Shown here: one piece after another, positions 33,694 through 43,135 of the stretch
Numbering within the stretch: position 1 is the stretch's first letter
How the letters are laid out: each line of letters opens with the position of its first letter
Assembly (NCBI RefSeq): GCF_041053105.1
Contig: NZ_CP163444.1
Coordinates: forward strand, 8,828,028 to 8,892,027
DNA: 64,000 nucleotides
Direction: 5' to 3'
From: Streptomyces sp. R44
GTDB lineage: Bacteria; Actinomycetota; Actinomycetes; Streptomycetales; Streptomycetaceae
Program-made: the position numbers and the translations under genes
Notes under the pieces: model-generated
What the model saw: the letters and a program-made list of their open reading frames with translations, nothing else
Database searches by the model: none
What the model was told of the DNA's origin: nothing

Positions 33694-34647
33694 AGGCACC
33701 GTCCGGCTCGTCACGGCCGGAGCCGTAACCGGACCGTTGCTGCGGTGACGGTGCCGTGGATGACGTAGGCCCTCTTGTCGTAACGAGTCGCGACCGCACG
33801 AGAGTTCTTGAGCCGGTTGATGGTCCGCTCGACTTCGTTGCGCCGTCGGTAGCGCTCGCGGTCGAAAACGATGGGCCGGCCGCCCGAGCTGCCTCTGCGT
33901 CGGCGATTGGCCAGCTGGTCCTTGGGCTCGGGGATGGTGTGCCGGATCCGATGTCTTCGCAGGTAACAACGGTTGCGGCGTGAACTGTATGGCTTGTCGC
34001 CACTGATGTGGTCCGGCCGGGTCCGGGGCCGTCCGCCCAGCGGCCGAGGAACCCGGATCCGGTCCAGGACCTCGATCATCTGCGGGGCATCACCCCACTG
34101 GCCTGGTGTGACCAGGAAGGCCATGGGGCGGCAGCTGCCATCGCCGGTGAGGTGGATCTTGCAGGTCAGGCCGCCCTGGGACCGTCCGAGTCCCTCGTCG
34201 GGGCGGTGGTGCCAGGGCGTCGTCCCCTTTTTCGGAACCCGCGGCCGGGCCTTGCGGGCCCCGGCCGCGTGCTGATGGGCCCGGCAGGACGTCGAGTCGG
34301 CGCCGACCATCGACCAGTCGATCCGGCCCGCGAGGTCGGCGTCGGCCTGGACCGCGTGCAGGATCCGGTCCCAGATGCCGTCCGCCGACCAGCGACGATG
34401 CCGCTCATAGACGGTTTTCCACGAGCCGTGGCGTTCCGGCGAGTCACGCCACGGGACACCGGTGCGGATTCGGAACGGGATCCCGTTGACCATGATCCGG
34501 TAGTCGTTCCACCGGCCGCCCCGACCACCCAGTGGTGGCAGGTGCGGCTCCAGCAGCGACCACTCGCGATTCGTCAGATCCCCCCGGCCCACGACCGAAC
34601 CAACGAGCCACCGGTCAGACGGTCACATGATCCGCCGGACAGTGCCT
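33694..34647 (-). mobile_element. IS5-family insertion sequence, complete
   Basis: Ends AGGCACCGTCCGGC (left) and its near complement GCCGGACAGTGCCT (right) bound one intact transposase gene. Outer sequences give no clear target duplication because the right end is shared with the CTAG target of the neighbouring IS701-type element. Confidence 0.85.
33711..34592 (-). CDS. IS5-family transposase
   Basis: 293 residues. MGRGDLTNREWSLLEPHLPP is the typical start; DDE residues sit in WSMVGADSTSCRAHQHAAG, HISGDKPYSSRRNR and RRRNEVERTINRLK. The gene is intact and lies on the minus strand within an element with matching ends. It catalyses cut-and-paste or copy-paste movement of the element. Confidence 0.92.
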   Translation of the reverse strand: MGRGDLTNREWSLLEPHLPPLGGRGGRWNDYRIMVNGIPFRIRTGVPWRDSPERHGSWKTVYERHRRWSADGIWDRILHAVQADADLAGRIDWSMVGADSTSCRAHQHAAGARKARPRVPKKGTTPWHHRPDEGLGRSQGGLTCKIHLTGDGSCRPMAFLVTPGQWGDAPQMIEVLDRIRVPRPLGGRPRTRPDHISGDKPYSSRRNRCYLRRHRIRHTIPEPKDQLANRRRRGSSGGRPIVFDRERYRRRNEVERTINRLKNSRAVATRYDKRAYVIHGTVTAATVRLRLRP

Positions 34648-34649
34648 AG

Positions 34650-36027
34650 TAGTGCTTTGTGGTGGTCTTGTCGTGGTGGGTGGGTGGTAGTTCGCTGATT
34701 GTATGAGGGCTGGGGAGCTTGCCGCGGTGCGGGGCCGGTTGGAGGAGTTCGCGGCGGAGGTGTTGGCGCCGTTGGTGCGTCGGGGCCAGCGGGCGAAGGG
34801 TGCGTTATATCTGCGGGGGCTGCTGCTGGGCGGCCGCAGGAAGTCGATGCAGCCGGTGGCTGAACGGCTCGGTGTCGATCACCAGCAGTTGCAGCAGTTC
34901 ATGACGACCTCGACGTGGCAGGTCGGGGACGTGCGGGCCCGGCTGGCGTGGCGGGCGGTGGCCCTCGTGCGGCCGCAGGTGTGGGTGGTGGACGACACCG
35001 GCTTCCCCAAGGACGGCCTTTGTTCGCCCGGGGTGGCCCGGCAGTACTCGGGCACCCTGGGCAAGGTCGGCAACTGCCAGATCGGTGTCAGTGTCCACGC
35101 CGCCTCCGAGGAGGCTTCGTGCCCGTTGTCCTGGCGCCTGTTCCTGCCCGCCGGCTGGGACGGTCCCGACGCCCGGGCCCGCAGGCGGGCCTGCCGGATC
35201 CCCGACGACGAGTGCCACCGTCCCAAGTGGCAGCTCGCCCTGGACATGCTCGACGAACTCGCCGGCTTGGGGCTGCGGCCCGCAGTGCTGGTCGTCGATA
35301 CCGGCTACGGCGCGAACGCCGACTTCCGCCACGGCCTGGACGAACGCGGCCTGGCCTGGGTGCTGCAGGCCAGGGCGAGATGACCGCCCACGGTCAGGAC
35401 GCGGTGCCGCACCAGCCCGGATATGGCGGGCTCGGCCCCAGGCCGCTGCCCCGCTACCGCACCCGGCCCATGTTCTTGCGCGAGCACGTACTGGCCGCGG
35501 GTCGCGGCCGCGGTCGGACCGTGACCTGGCGCAAGGGATCGAAGGCGGCGATGAGCTCGCACTTCGTGTTCCTGCGCGTCCGGCTCGCGGGCCGTCGCCC
35601 GAAACCGGCCGCCGACGGCACGATCCCCTTGTCCTGGCTGATCGCTCGGTGGCCCGAGGGTGAGCGCGAACCGGTGCAGTACTGGATCTCGAACCTGCCG
35701 TCCGATGTCCCCGCCAGGGATCTGGTCCGGCTTGCGAAAGCCCGGTGGCGGATCGAGCACGACTACCGCGAGCTGAAAACAGCCCTGGGCCTGGACCACT
35801 TCGAGGGCCGTTCGTTCGCCGGCTGGCACCGGCACGTCACCCTCGTCACCGCCGCCCACCTGTTCCTGACCGAACAGCGGAGACACCCAAAAGCCCCTGC
35901 CAGGGCCTGACCCCCTACCAGGCCCTGGACCTCCTCCAACAGCTCATCGCCACCTGGACCGGCACCTGTCCCACCTGCCGACAGACCGTCCCATGGCAGC
36001 CCTACGACACCACCTAACAAAGCACTA
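34650..36027 (+). mobile_element. IS701-like element, frameshifted
   Basis: The ends TAGTGCTTTGT and ACAAAGCACTA are inverted repeats, flanked by identical CTAG at 34646-34649 and 36028-36031, the 4-bp target of this family. It inserted at the right end of the IS5 element. Confidence 0.9.
34703..35910 (+). pseudogene. IS701-family transposase, frameshifted
   Basis: The N-terminal frame (226 residues) starts MRAGELAAVRGRLEEFAAEV and contains VWVVDDTGFPKDGLCSPGVA and VLVVDTGYGANADFRHGLDE. Translation then leaves frame near 35375. The rest, GEMTAHGQDAVPHQPGYGG, then KARWRIEHDYRELKTALGLD with the catalytic Glu region and GWHRHVTLVTAAHLFLTE, follows in another frame. Programmed frameshifting is possible but not typical of the family, so it is likely inactive. 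Confidence 0.85.
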
Positions 36028-36132
36028 CTAGGGCCCCGGTCTCCCGCCCACCGGTGGTGTAGCTGACTCCCGGGCCGACCGGGGGGTGCACTGGATGGTT
36101 CGAGGTACTCCCGCGCGGCCAGAGTGGGGTCC

Positions 36133-37545
36133 ATGAACACGCACAAGGTCCTGCTCGCCGCCCTGCTCGTCCCGCTCGGTGCCACCCTGGCCGTCGCCCC
36201 GGCCGCCTCCGCCGCCACCCCACCTGCCCCGGCCGCCGTATCGGCCTTCGCCGCCTCCTCCGCATCTGCCGGCCTGGAGGAGGCCCCGGACGCCGCGTTC
36301 CGTTCCCCCGAGGCGGCTCTGGGCCGGGTGGCTCACCCGCTGCGCACCACCGAGCCCCGCGGTGGTCTGGCCGACCTGCGCCCGTTGGGCCGGATGGTCG
36401 GCGACGCTCGGGTGGTGGGCCTGGGCGAGGCCACCCACAGCTCGCACGAGTTCTTCACTGTCAAGCACCGCATCTTGCGGTACCTGGTGGAGGAGAAGGG
36501 CTTCCGGGCCTTCGCCCTCGAAGCCCCGTGGAGCACCGGACTTAGGCTCGATGCCTACCTCGTGCGCGGTGAGGGTGACTTGAAGCAGATCATGGACGAG
36601 GAGTTCCAGGGCACTTACCGGTGGTGGAACAACGCAGAGTACCGCGAGCTGCTCCAGTGGATACGCTCGTACAACGTCAAGCACCCCAATGACCCGGTCC
36701 GTTTCGTCGGTGACGACGGCGGGTTCGCCGGCGCGGAGCTGTACGACAAGGTGAGCGCCTACGCGGCCGCGTCCCGCCCCGAACTCACCCCGCAGCTCAC
36801 CGAGCTGTACCGGGGCCTGCGGCCCGCCACCGACGCCGAGACATACGTCAACGACTACCTGTCGAAGCCGATGGCCGAACGCAAGGAGCTCGCCGAGCGG
36901 ACCGGCCGGGCGGTGGACCTGCTCAAGCGGCGGCCCGGCACGGGCGCCGACGCCGACGCGCACGCCTGGGCCGTCCAGCACGCCACCGCGATCCACCAGA
37001 TGACCACGCTGTTCGCCTTCGACTGGGACGACCCCCAGGCCATCCCCGACATCATGCTCTACCGCGACCGGATCATGGCGGAGAACATCGCCTGGTGGCA
37101 GCAGCAAACGGGCGACAAGATCGTGCTCGCCGCCCACAACGGCCACATCGCCCTCAAGACCTATATCCCCGGCGCCTACCCGAAGGTCCAGGGCGACTTC
37201 CTGCGCGAGCAGCTGGGCGGCGGCTACCTGAGTGTCGGTCTCACCTTCGACCACGGATCGTTCAACGCCTTCGGCCCGGACGGCGCCGTCCACCGCTTCA
37301 CCGTCGGCCCGGCCGGGCCCGGCACCGCCGAGCACACCCTGGACCGGGTACGGTACCGCGACTTCGTGGTGGACCTGCGCAACACCCCGGCGGCGGCCCG
37401 CGCCTGGCTCGCCACGCCGCGCACCGTCAAAAACATCGGCGCCACCTACCCCGGGATCGCCGACGCCCCCCAGATCCGGCTCTCGGAGTCGTACGACGTC
37501 GTGATCCACCTCCAGCGGGTGGAGGCGGCCCGCATGCTCAAGTAG
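36133..37545 (+). CDS. Secreted erythromycin-esterase-like protein
   Basis: 470 residues; ATG at 36133 (GTG at 36124 in the same frame is possible). A signal peptide of about 28 residues ends in VAPAASAAT. The esterase core has VVGLGEATHSSHEFFTVKHR, EAPWSTGLRLDAYLVRGEGD, VRFVGDDGG and VLAAHNGHIALKTYIPGAY with the catalytic His. The fold is that of the EreA/EreB family, but the natural substrate of streptomycete exported members is unknown. It should act outside the cell. It begins just right of the IS701 element, so upstream promoter sequence may have been displaced. Confidence 0.85.
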   Translation: MNTHKVLLAALLVPLGATLAVAPAASAATPPAPAAVSAFAASSASAGLEEAPDAAFRSPEAALGRVAHPLRTTEPRGGLADLRPLGRMVGDARVVGLGEATHSSHEFFTVKHRILRYLVEEKGFRAFALEAPWSTGLRLDAYLVRGEGDLKQIMDEEFQGTYRWWNNAEYRELLQWIRSYNVKHPNDPVRFVGDDGGFAGAELYDKVSAYAAASRPELTPQLTELYRGLRPATDAETYVNDYLSKPMAERKELAERTGRAVDLLKRRPGTGADADAHAWAVQHATAIHQMTTLFAFDWDDPQAIPDIMLYRDRIMAENIAWWQQQTGDKIVLAAHNGHIALKTYIPGAYPKVQGDFLREQLGGGYLSVGLTFDHGSFNAFGPDGAVHRFTVGPAGPGTAEHTLDRVRYRDFVVDLRNTPAAARAWLATPRTVKNIGATYPGIADAPQIRLSESYDVVIHLQRVEAARMLK

Positions 37546-37594
37546 CACCGGGCCCGCGCGGCGTGGCGGCAGCGCAAAAGGCCGGCCGGTCCGA

Positions 37595-37614
37595 CGCCCC
37601 GCGCCGCCGGGGCG
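37595..37614 (+). terminator. GC-rich hairpin after the esterase gene
   Basis: CGCCCC pairs with GGGGCG over a GCGCCGCC centre, 50 nt after the stop. Weak downstream T content. Confidence 0.4.
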
Positions 37615-38020
37615 TTCCCCGCTACTGCCCCGTCCTCGCCGTCTCGTCCTTCCAGCGAACCAGCTCGCGGCCTCGGAGGATGAAGGCACACCCGCACCGC
37701 GACGGCCGGCGTCCCGGCCGCAGCGGCGACACCGCGGTCACCGGTCACCCGCAGGCTCAGGACCTGGGCGCCGAACCTCGCGGCCTCAGCGGTCTGCCGC
37801 TCGTCCCAGGCGGCGCCGGCAGCGCAATGAGTGCGTCACACGAGGCCGGCGCTGTGGCAGTCTTCGGCGATGTCGAAGACACGGTCCGTCTCAGCTGGAG
37901 CCGTTCCTCGTGCGGGAGCAGCCGCCGGGGCGCAGGCCCGCAGTATCACGGCGACACGGACGGCTTCATCGGGCCTGGTCTTGGGCAACGCCGTGGTTGG
38001 CGTACAGTTGGGCCTTCCGA
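37615..38020 (+). other. No gene recognised
   Basis: This stretch precedes the tRNA-like gene and probably contains its promoter. No conserved protein can be read on either strand. Confidence 0.35.
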
Positions 38021-38094
38021 CGCGTGGTGGAGCAGCTCGGTAGCTCGCTGGGCTCATAACCCAGAGGTCGCAGGTTCAAATCCTGTCCCCGCTA
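38021..38094 (+). tRNA. Initiator tRNA-Met-like gene (CAT anticodon)
   Basis: The body GTGGAGCAGCTCGGTAGCTC, anticodon arm GGGCTCATAACCC with three G-C pairs, and GGTTCAAATCC T-loop are those of initiator tRNA. The 5' end CGCGTGG pairs with 3' CCCCGC-T: one internal mismatch opposite the T, where normal genes have CGCGGGG. CCA is not encoded. Possibly a second, degraded copy. Confidence 0.75.
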
Positions 38095-38144
38095 CTGAAG
38101 TGGCATGCGGCCCGGATCCACAGGATCCGGGCAGGCTCACGCGC

Positions 38145-38561
38145 ATGAGCATGCTGACGGTCATCGACGACCTGGTGGTGGAGGCCGAGCAGCAGATCCG
38201 TGAGCGGGCGTGGGTTCCAGGCCCGGCCGACCGTTCCGCCGCCGCGAAGGCCGCCGCCGACCTCCAGGCCGCGGTGGGTGATCCGCAGTACCGGGAGACA
38301 CTGTCCGCGTTCGACCGGCTGGCAAGTCTTCGAGAAGCGCTTGCCGCGCTGGCCATCGCACTGGCCCAGGTCCATGGCCGCCTGGCCTGGTTCCTGGGTG
38401 CTGCTGTCACGGCGCTCTCGCCAGTCTTGCATTGGCGCGAGCTGCCGTCCGAAGGCGGCTCTACCTTCGGTGCCGTCTCGCCGACCCGCCAGCAGTACAC
38501 GGAAGCCGAAGACGCTGTCCGCCGGCTCCAGAGCGCGTTGAAGGGCGTAGCGGCCGCCTGA
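38145..38561 (+). CDS. Hypothetical helical protein
   Basis: 138 residues. MSMLTVIDDLVVEAEQQIRE and later SAAAKAAADLQAAVGDPQYR, DRLASLREALAALAIALAQV point to an all-helical fold. A Trp-rich short segment AWFLGAAVTALSPVLHWREL may be a half membrane segment. I do not recognise a family. It starts 50 bp after the tRNA-like gene, so it may be a passenger of an integrated element. Confidence 0.5.
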   Translation: MSMLTVIDDLVVEAEQQIRERAWVPGPADRSAAAKAAADLQAAVGDPQYRETLSAFDRLASLREALAALAIALAQVHGRLAWFLGAAVTALSPVLHWRELPSEGGSTFGAVSPTRQQYTEAEDAVRRLQSALKGVAAA

Positions 38562-38654
38562 GCCCGCCCGCCGTCCGGGCCAACGGGACCCTGCCGCTCA
38601 GGCGGCGACTAGGCCGTGTATCCAAAGTGGATCTTGCGCTGTGGACAATCTCAT

Positions 38655-38770
38655 TCCACGGGGCGGGGAGATCTCACGGACGAGCAGTGGGCGGTGCTGG
38701 AACCGTTGTTGCCGAAGGGTGTCAGGGCTGGGCAAGCATCCGTCTGGCCTCGGCAACAGTTGCTGGACGT
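38655..38770 (+). pseudogene. IS5-family transposase N-terminal fragment
   Basis: GRGDLTDEQWAVLEPLLPKG is the conserved start of an IS5 transposase; nothing further remains except VRAGQASVWPRQQLL. Confidence 0.65.
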
Positions 38771-38856
38771 CCGGCCCCATCCGTCCCGCATAGATTCCCT
38801 ATGTGCAAGAGCTGCGAGACATGGGTGCCCGGCATGGTCAGAAAGGTGCACACCGG

Positions 38857-39315
38857 ATGAGTGATGAGCAGAGCAGGCTGAGGGAGGAATCCCTCGGCAG
38901 GGTGTTCACCGGTGCCTCGCGCGTCGAGTGCAGGCCCGTGGACATCGAGGCGGCCCGCCTGGCCTACCAGGAGGCGGGTTTCGACGTCACCGACGAGCTC
39001 ATGGCGTTCCTCGGGAAGTACGGCGAGACGACGGCCTTCTGGCCGTCGCACGTCACCGGGGATGAGACCTCGCTGACGATCTCAGTCGAGGAGGCTGCGG
39101 AGGCGTTCGCGCCGAACGTGCGGTACTTCGAGAAGCGCCTCGGCATGTCCGCCCTGCCGGTGGGCATTGCCTTCGAGACCGAGGAGATGGTCCTCCTCGC
39201 CGAGAACGGCGACATCGTTCTTGGCGGCGACGCGGGAGTTCAGCGGGTCGCCAAAGGGTTCGAGGAAGCCGTGCGGGCTCTGATCTCGGGTGACTGGGAC
39301 ATGACGTTCTTCTAG
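38857..39315 (+). CDS. SUKH-3 family protein
   Basis: 152 residues from the ATG at 38857 (preceded by GAAAGGTG). PVDIEAARLAYQEAGFDVTD, ELMAFLGKYGETTAFWPSHV, ALPVGIAFETEEMVLLAENG and then GDIVLGGDAGVQRVAKGFEE match SUKH-3. These proteins are immunity proteins against polymorphic toxins or orphan immunity genes; no toxin is adjacent. It sits between two IS5 fragments, in a small accessory cluster with DUF6000 and GyrB-like genes. Confidence 0.8.
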   Translation: MSDEQSRLREESLGRVFTGASRVECRPVDIEAARLAYQEAGFDVTDELMAFLGKYGETTAFWPSHVTGDETSLTISVEEAAEAFAPNVRYFEKRLGMSALPVGIAFETEEMVLLAENGDIVLGGDAGVQRVAKGFEEAVRALISGDWDMTFF

Positions 39316-39343
39316 TCGCCGGAGCTCTAACGGCAGGTGCTGG

Positions 39344-39890
39344 TCACAGCCATTCGTTGATAGCAGCGATGAGGACGGTGGCCTCGTAGCGGGCGGCGAG
39401 CTTGTCGTATCGTGTGGCGACCGCGCGGTTCCTCTTGAGGCGGTTGATCCCGCACTCGACCGCGTGACGCTCGCGGTAGTCGACCGGGTCGAAGCGTGGC
39501 GGCCGACCGCCGCGGGAGCCGAGCTTCTGGCGGGTGCGCGCCTGGTCGGCCTTGTCGGGGATGGTGCAGCGGCTCCCGCGGGGGCGCAGGTAGGCGCGGT
39601 TCTTGCGGGAGGCGTACGCCTTGTGGGCCCGCACCCGATGGGGGCGGACGCGCGGCCGGCCTGGCCCGAGGCGGGGCACGCGAACCTTCTCCAGCACGGG
39701 CTCGAACTGCGGCTTGTCTCCGCGCTGCCCTGCCGTGACCAGGATCGACATGGGCTGCTGTCCCTGCTCGACGGTCAGGTGCAGGTTGGTGGTGAACCCG
39801 CCGCGGGCTCGCGGGCGTGACCTGGACTGGTCGAAGCACGAGCACGCGTCCTGGCGGGCCCCCGCCGCTCCGGTGTTGGATCTGACGTGT
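39344..39890 (-). pseudogene. IS5-family transposase, C-terminal part
   Basis: The frame covers [60 protein letters not shown] and [20 protein letters not shown]. The N-terminal third and first DDE Asp are missing. Confidence 0.8.
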
Positions 39891-40052
39891 CGCCCCAGCG
39901 CACGTAGAGCTTCGGTTCTTCCGCGTCCGTCATGGCGCCAAGATACGGAGGTTGCTGCAGGCCGTCTCAGGATTATCCGGACGGGAGCACAGACGACACC
40001 CATCGCCGTGTTCGAACGTTTGGCTGGGGAACCTGATGCTGCTGATGGGGGA

Positions 40053-40736
40053 TTACGTGGAGTTCCACACCGGGCAATGTCTGGCGCTCTCATCAGCGAA
40101 AACACAGAGCTGGTCGATGAACTCGCGGTAGCTGTCGGGGGTGTCATGGCTCTTGGTGGGCGGTCCGTCGATCCATTGCTGCCAGAGCCCAGCCGGGGCG
40201 AGGAACCGGGCTGCCTGATCGGCACCGAGCTTGGTGTCGATCAACAGGAGCGCGCCGATGGCGGGTGCCTGGTCGTAGTAGAGGTCGGGGCGGCGAAGGT
40301 ATCGGTCGAGGTAGGCGGCCAGGAGGTCGGCGTCGGAAGGGGTGCCGAATCTGGCGAGGGTGACGCAGTAGGCCTGCCCGGCATAAGGTCCTTCGCTGGC
40401 GAGCAGGAGTTCGCCGAGACGCTCGCGGAATCCGGTTCTTCCGGCGACAGCGATGAGCCAGGCTGCCGTCTTGCGCTCGCGCCATCCGCCTTCGAGTAGG
40501 ACGCCCAGTTCACGGGGGGTGATCTCACTGGCTGCCTTGCCCAGCTTTCGCATGAACTTGGCGCGCTCGCGACCGGTCATGCCATGGAGGCTGCCGCCGA
40601 GTTTGAGGTAACGCCGGTCGGGCGTGACATAGCGGCGGATCAACTTGAGCAGCTCGGCATCTTCGTCCGTATGGAGCATGGCGGCATCCTGTCGTGGAAG
40701 CAGCTGTTCGAACAGCGATTTGCGCGGTCCTGCCAT
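40053..40736 (-). CDS. DUF6000 family protein
   Basis: 227 residues. [20 protein letters not shown] and [20 protein letters not shown] begin the protein; the core [24 protein letters not shown] segment and [40 protein letters not shown] are the DUF6000 pattern. It is helical and cytoplasmic. The role is unknown; it occurs widely in Streptomyces, often in accessory regions. The gene starts one base after the stop of an integrase-like fragment. Confidence 0.8.
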   Translation of the reverse strand: MAGPRKSLFEQLLPRQDAAMLHTDEDAELLKLIRRYVTPDRRYLKLGGSLHGMTGRERAKFMRKLGKAASEITPRELGVLLEGGWRERKTAAWLIAVAGRTGFRERLGELLLASEGPYAGQAYCVTLARFGTPSDADLLAAYLDRYLRRPDLYYDQAPAIGALLLIDTKLGADQAARFLAPAGLWQQWIDGPPTKSHDTPDSYREFIDQLCVFADESARHCPVWNST

Positions 40737-41030
40737 TCAGCCGGTCGGCTCGTCGTGTGGTTCGCCGAGGTCATCCGGGAGGCTGGTGATGCGGTCGGCG
40801 ACGCGCTGGTGGCGCTCGATCTCGCGGTCCCAGCCGCGATCCCTGGCGTCATTGATCAGCTGCCCTTCGACGCAGAGGCGTTCACGCAGACGCGGCGCGT
40901 ACTGAGGTGTGGTGACGAACTTCGCGCAGCTCAGGCAGAGGCCGCACTCGCAGCTCTCCCCGTACGCATAGGGATAGTCCCGCCACGTCCTGCAGGGGCG
41001 TCGCTGCGAGCATCCAGTTAGCCCGCCCGA
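40737..41030 (-). pseudogene. Site-specific integrase-like C-terminal fragment
   Basis: TWRDYPYAYGESCECGLCLS, then CAKFVTTPQYAPRLRERLCV and EGQLINDARDRGWDREIERH resemble the Cys-rich C-terminal end of actinobacterial integrases. No recombinase catalytic residues are present. Its stop touches the DUF6000 start. Confidence 0.5.
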
Positions 41031-41322
41031 CCATGTACGTGTTCCGAGAGGAGTCCAGCGATGAAGAGACCGGACACTGTGTTCCGGATAGGCGTGTGAC
41101 GCATCGGAATCGGGGGCCTCGGGGCCGCCGGAAATGGGGTCTGGCGCGGCCTCCGCAGGCCCCCGGCTGCCCTCCGACAGCGGCGCGCGATCCTGGGGCC
41201 GACCTCCTCCGAACGGGCGCCCACCCGCCCGTCCACGCCCTCGACGAATAAGGCCTGACCTGGCGTTTTCCCTAGATCCGCCTAGGCTGGAGGCTCCGCT
41301 GGAGACACCATTGGGGGACTTA

Positions 41323-42489
41323 ATGAGTGACGCCGACAACCCGTACGACGCCAGCCACATCCAGGTACTGGAGGGGTTGGAAGCCGTTCGGAAGCGGCCC
41401 GGGATGTACGTTGGCTCGACCAGCCAGCGCGGCCTGCACCAGATGGTGTTCGTTGTCGTCGGCCGGGCGGTAAATGAAGTCCTGGCCGGCCGTGCCAGCG
41501 CCGTCGACGTCACCCTCACGCCCGACGGTGGCGTACGTGTCGCCGACGACGGGCCGGGTGTCCCCGTTGAGGCCGCAGGGGACACAGGCGGCCCCGGCCT
41601 CGAAGCCTTACTGACCCAAATGCACCCCGGGGCGGAGCCAGGCGGCCGCCACGCTGTGGCCATGAGCCTCTTCGGCGTCGGGCCCTGCGTCACCAACGCC
41701 CTGTCGAGCCGCCTGACAGCTGAGGTACGACGCAAGGGGGTCCACTGGGTCCAGGAGTACGCGCGCGGCGTCGCGCTCACCCCACCCATCAGCACAGGAC
41801 CGACGACCAGAGGCGGGACCACCATCGCCTTCTGGCCCGATACCGACATCTTCGAGACGGCGGAGTGCTCGTTCGCGGTGCTGGCAGAGCGCTTCAGGGA
41901 ACTGGCCTTCCTCAACCGGGGCCTGGACATCTCGCTGACCGACGAACGCCCCGCGGGCGGGTCCCGATCGGTGCGGTGCCGGTTCCCGGGCGGGGCTCGG
42001 GACTTCGTCGCCTTCCTCGACGCGCAGGGAGAAGCTTCCGTCCACCCGGACGTCATCGACTTCGAGCGGGAAGACCCGCGGATCGCCGGGACGGTCGAGG
42101 TGGCCCTACGGTGGCGTGGCTCCCACGAGGAGCGGCTCCATAGCTACGCCAACAGCGAGCCCACACCCTACGGCGGCACGCACATGGCAGGGTTCCGCGA
42201 CGGGGTGGCGGCCGCGGTCAACGCGCACGTGCGGGAGCGGCGGCTCCTGGCGGAGGCAGCCCCCGATCTCAGCGTCGACCAGATCGGCCACGGTCTCACG
42301 GCGGTCGTGTCGGTGAAGCTGGACCGGCCCGAGTTCTCGGGCTCCACGCGCGGCATGCTGGGCGGCGCCGCAGTGCGCACCAGCGTCGCCAAGGCCGTAC
42401 GGGAACACCTCGGCACATGGCTGGAGAGGCACCCAGAGCAGGCCGCGGCCATCGCCGGCCGGATCATCCAGGGCGCCCACCAGGACTAG
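41323..42489 (+). CDS. GyrB-like ATPase/transducer protein without active-site residues
   Basis: 388 residues, starting MSDADNPYDASHIQVLEGLE AVRKRPGMYVGSTSQRGLHQ. It aligns with the N-terminal GHKL and transducer domains of DNA gyrase B and stops before the TOPRIM domain. The catalytic Glu (E42 of E. coli) is Val, and the Mg-binding Asn46 is Arg; the QTK loop is STR (in FSGSTRGMLG). The adenine-contacting Asp region (VADDGPGVPV) and FGVGPCVTNALS G-loop remain. It could therefore bind nucleotide weakly and dimerise or interact with gyrase without hydrolysing ATP. A strong terminator follows. Confidence 0.85.
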   Translation: MSDADNPYDASHIQVLEGLEAVRKRPGMYVGSTSQRGLHQMVFVVVGRAVNEVLAGRASAVDVTLTPDGGVRVADDGPGVPVEAAGDTGGPGLEALLTQMHPGAEPGGRHAVAMSLFGVGPCVTNALSSRLTAEVRRKGVHWVQEYARGVALTPPISTGPTTRGGTTIAFWPDTDIFETAECSFAVLAERFRELAFLNRGLDISLTDERPAGGSRSVRCRFPGGARDFVAFLDAQGEASVHPDVIDFEREDPRIAGTVEVALRWRGSHEERLHSYANSEPTPYGGTHMAGFRDGVAAAVNAHVRERRLLAEAAPDLSVDQIGHGLTAVVSVKLDRPEFSGSTRGMLGGAAVRTSVAKAVREHLGTWLERHPEQAAAIAGRIIQGAHQD

Positions 42490-42501
42490 GCAGCCGCAAA
42501 C

Positions 42502-42540
42502 CGCCCCTGCCGGTTCCCGAGAAGGGAGCCGGCAGGGGCG
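42502..42540 (+). terminator. Long hairpin after GyrB-like gene
   Basis: CGCCCCTGCCGGTTCCC pairs almost perfectly with GGGAGCCGGCAGGGGCG around GAGAA; a 17-bp stem just after the stop. Confidence 0.8.
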
Positions 42541-42688
42541 GTCGGGGTGGAGTGCATCCGACGGCCAGCTATTCGCGTCGCCCGTCCGGTCGACGCGACA
42601 ACTACCCTGCGGGCCACCTACAGCGCTCACCAAGGCCCAGCGCTCCTTATGCCAGGCGCGCGGTCGAGGTTCAGGAACAGGTACTCAC

Positions 42689-43037
42689 GCAGGACGGCAT
42701 TTGGGAATGGCCCGCCGGCGACCGCCGTATCGCGGGTCGCGACGCCCTGCGCGTCTACTTCGGCAACCGGCCGGCAGACCGACTGTCCCGCCGGATATGC
42801 ACCAACATCCTGGTCAACGTGACCTCTGCGGACACCGCCTGCGCCACCACCTACTTCACCACGTACCGTGTCGACGGCTACAACGAGGGTCTCGTACCGC
42901 CGCGGCCCCCGGTTCAGGTGGGGCACTACGAGGACACGTTCTGCAAGGTGGACGACACCTGGCTGCTCACCACGCGGACTCTCTTCCTCTCCTTCGCCGG
43001 CCCCACGGAACGCCTCGACGGATCCGGCCAGTCATGA
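42689..43037 (+). pseudogene. 5'-truncated SnoaL-like protein gene (copy of 59243-59716)
   Basis: Reads DGIWEWPAGDRRIAGRDALR, VYFGNRPADRLSRRICTNIL, then VGHYEDTFCKVDDTWLLTTR, as in the full copy. The first 43 residues, including the start, are missing. Differences include a changed Arg/Cys (DTFCK for DTFRK) and Val/Asn near NILVNV. Confidence 0.85.
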
Positions 43038-43100
43038 GAACCACCCCCGACCGGCCGACCGGCCGTCCAGGTCCTCCGGCACGGTGAGCGACACTCCGTA

Positions 43101-43135
43101 GAACCTGAGCCAGGCCGAAACTCGTGAACAGAGCC
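43101..43135 (+). promoter_or_regulatory. Alpha leader-like element
   Basis: Reads GAACCTGAGCCAGGCCGAAA CTCGTGAACAGAGCC and joins directly to ATCCTCCCTTGCGCGGGGAT. Shares its core with five other copies. Confidence 0.75.

Noticed and set aside
36133..37545. Interpreting the esterase-like protein as macrolide resistance
   Set aside because: It has a secretion signal and the substrate pocket cannot be judged from sequence; only family membership is supported.
40737..42056. Long minus-strand frame opposite the GyrB-like gene
   Set aside because: Only its first third resembles an integrase end; the rest is antisense to the GyrB-like gene.
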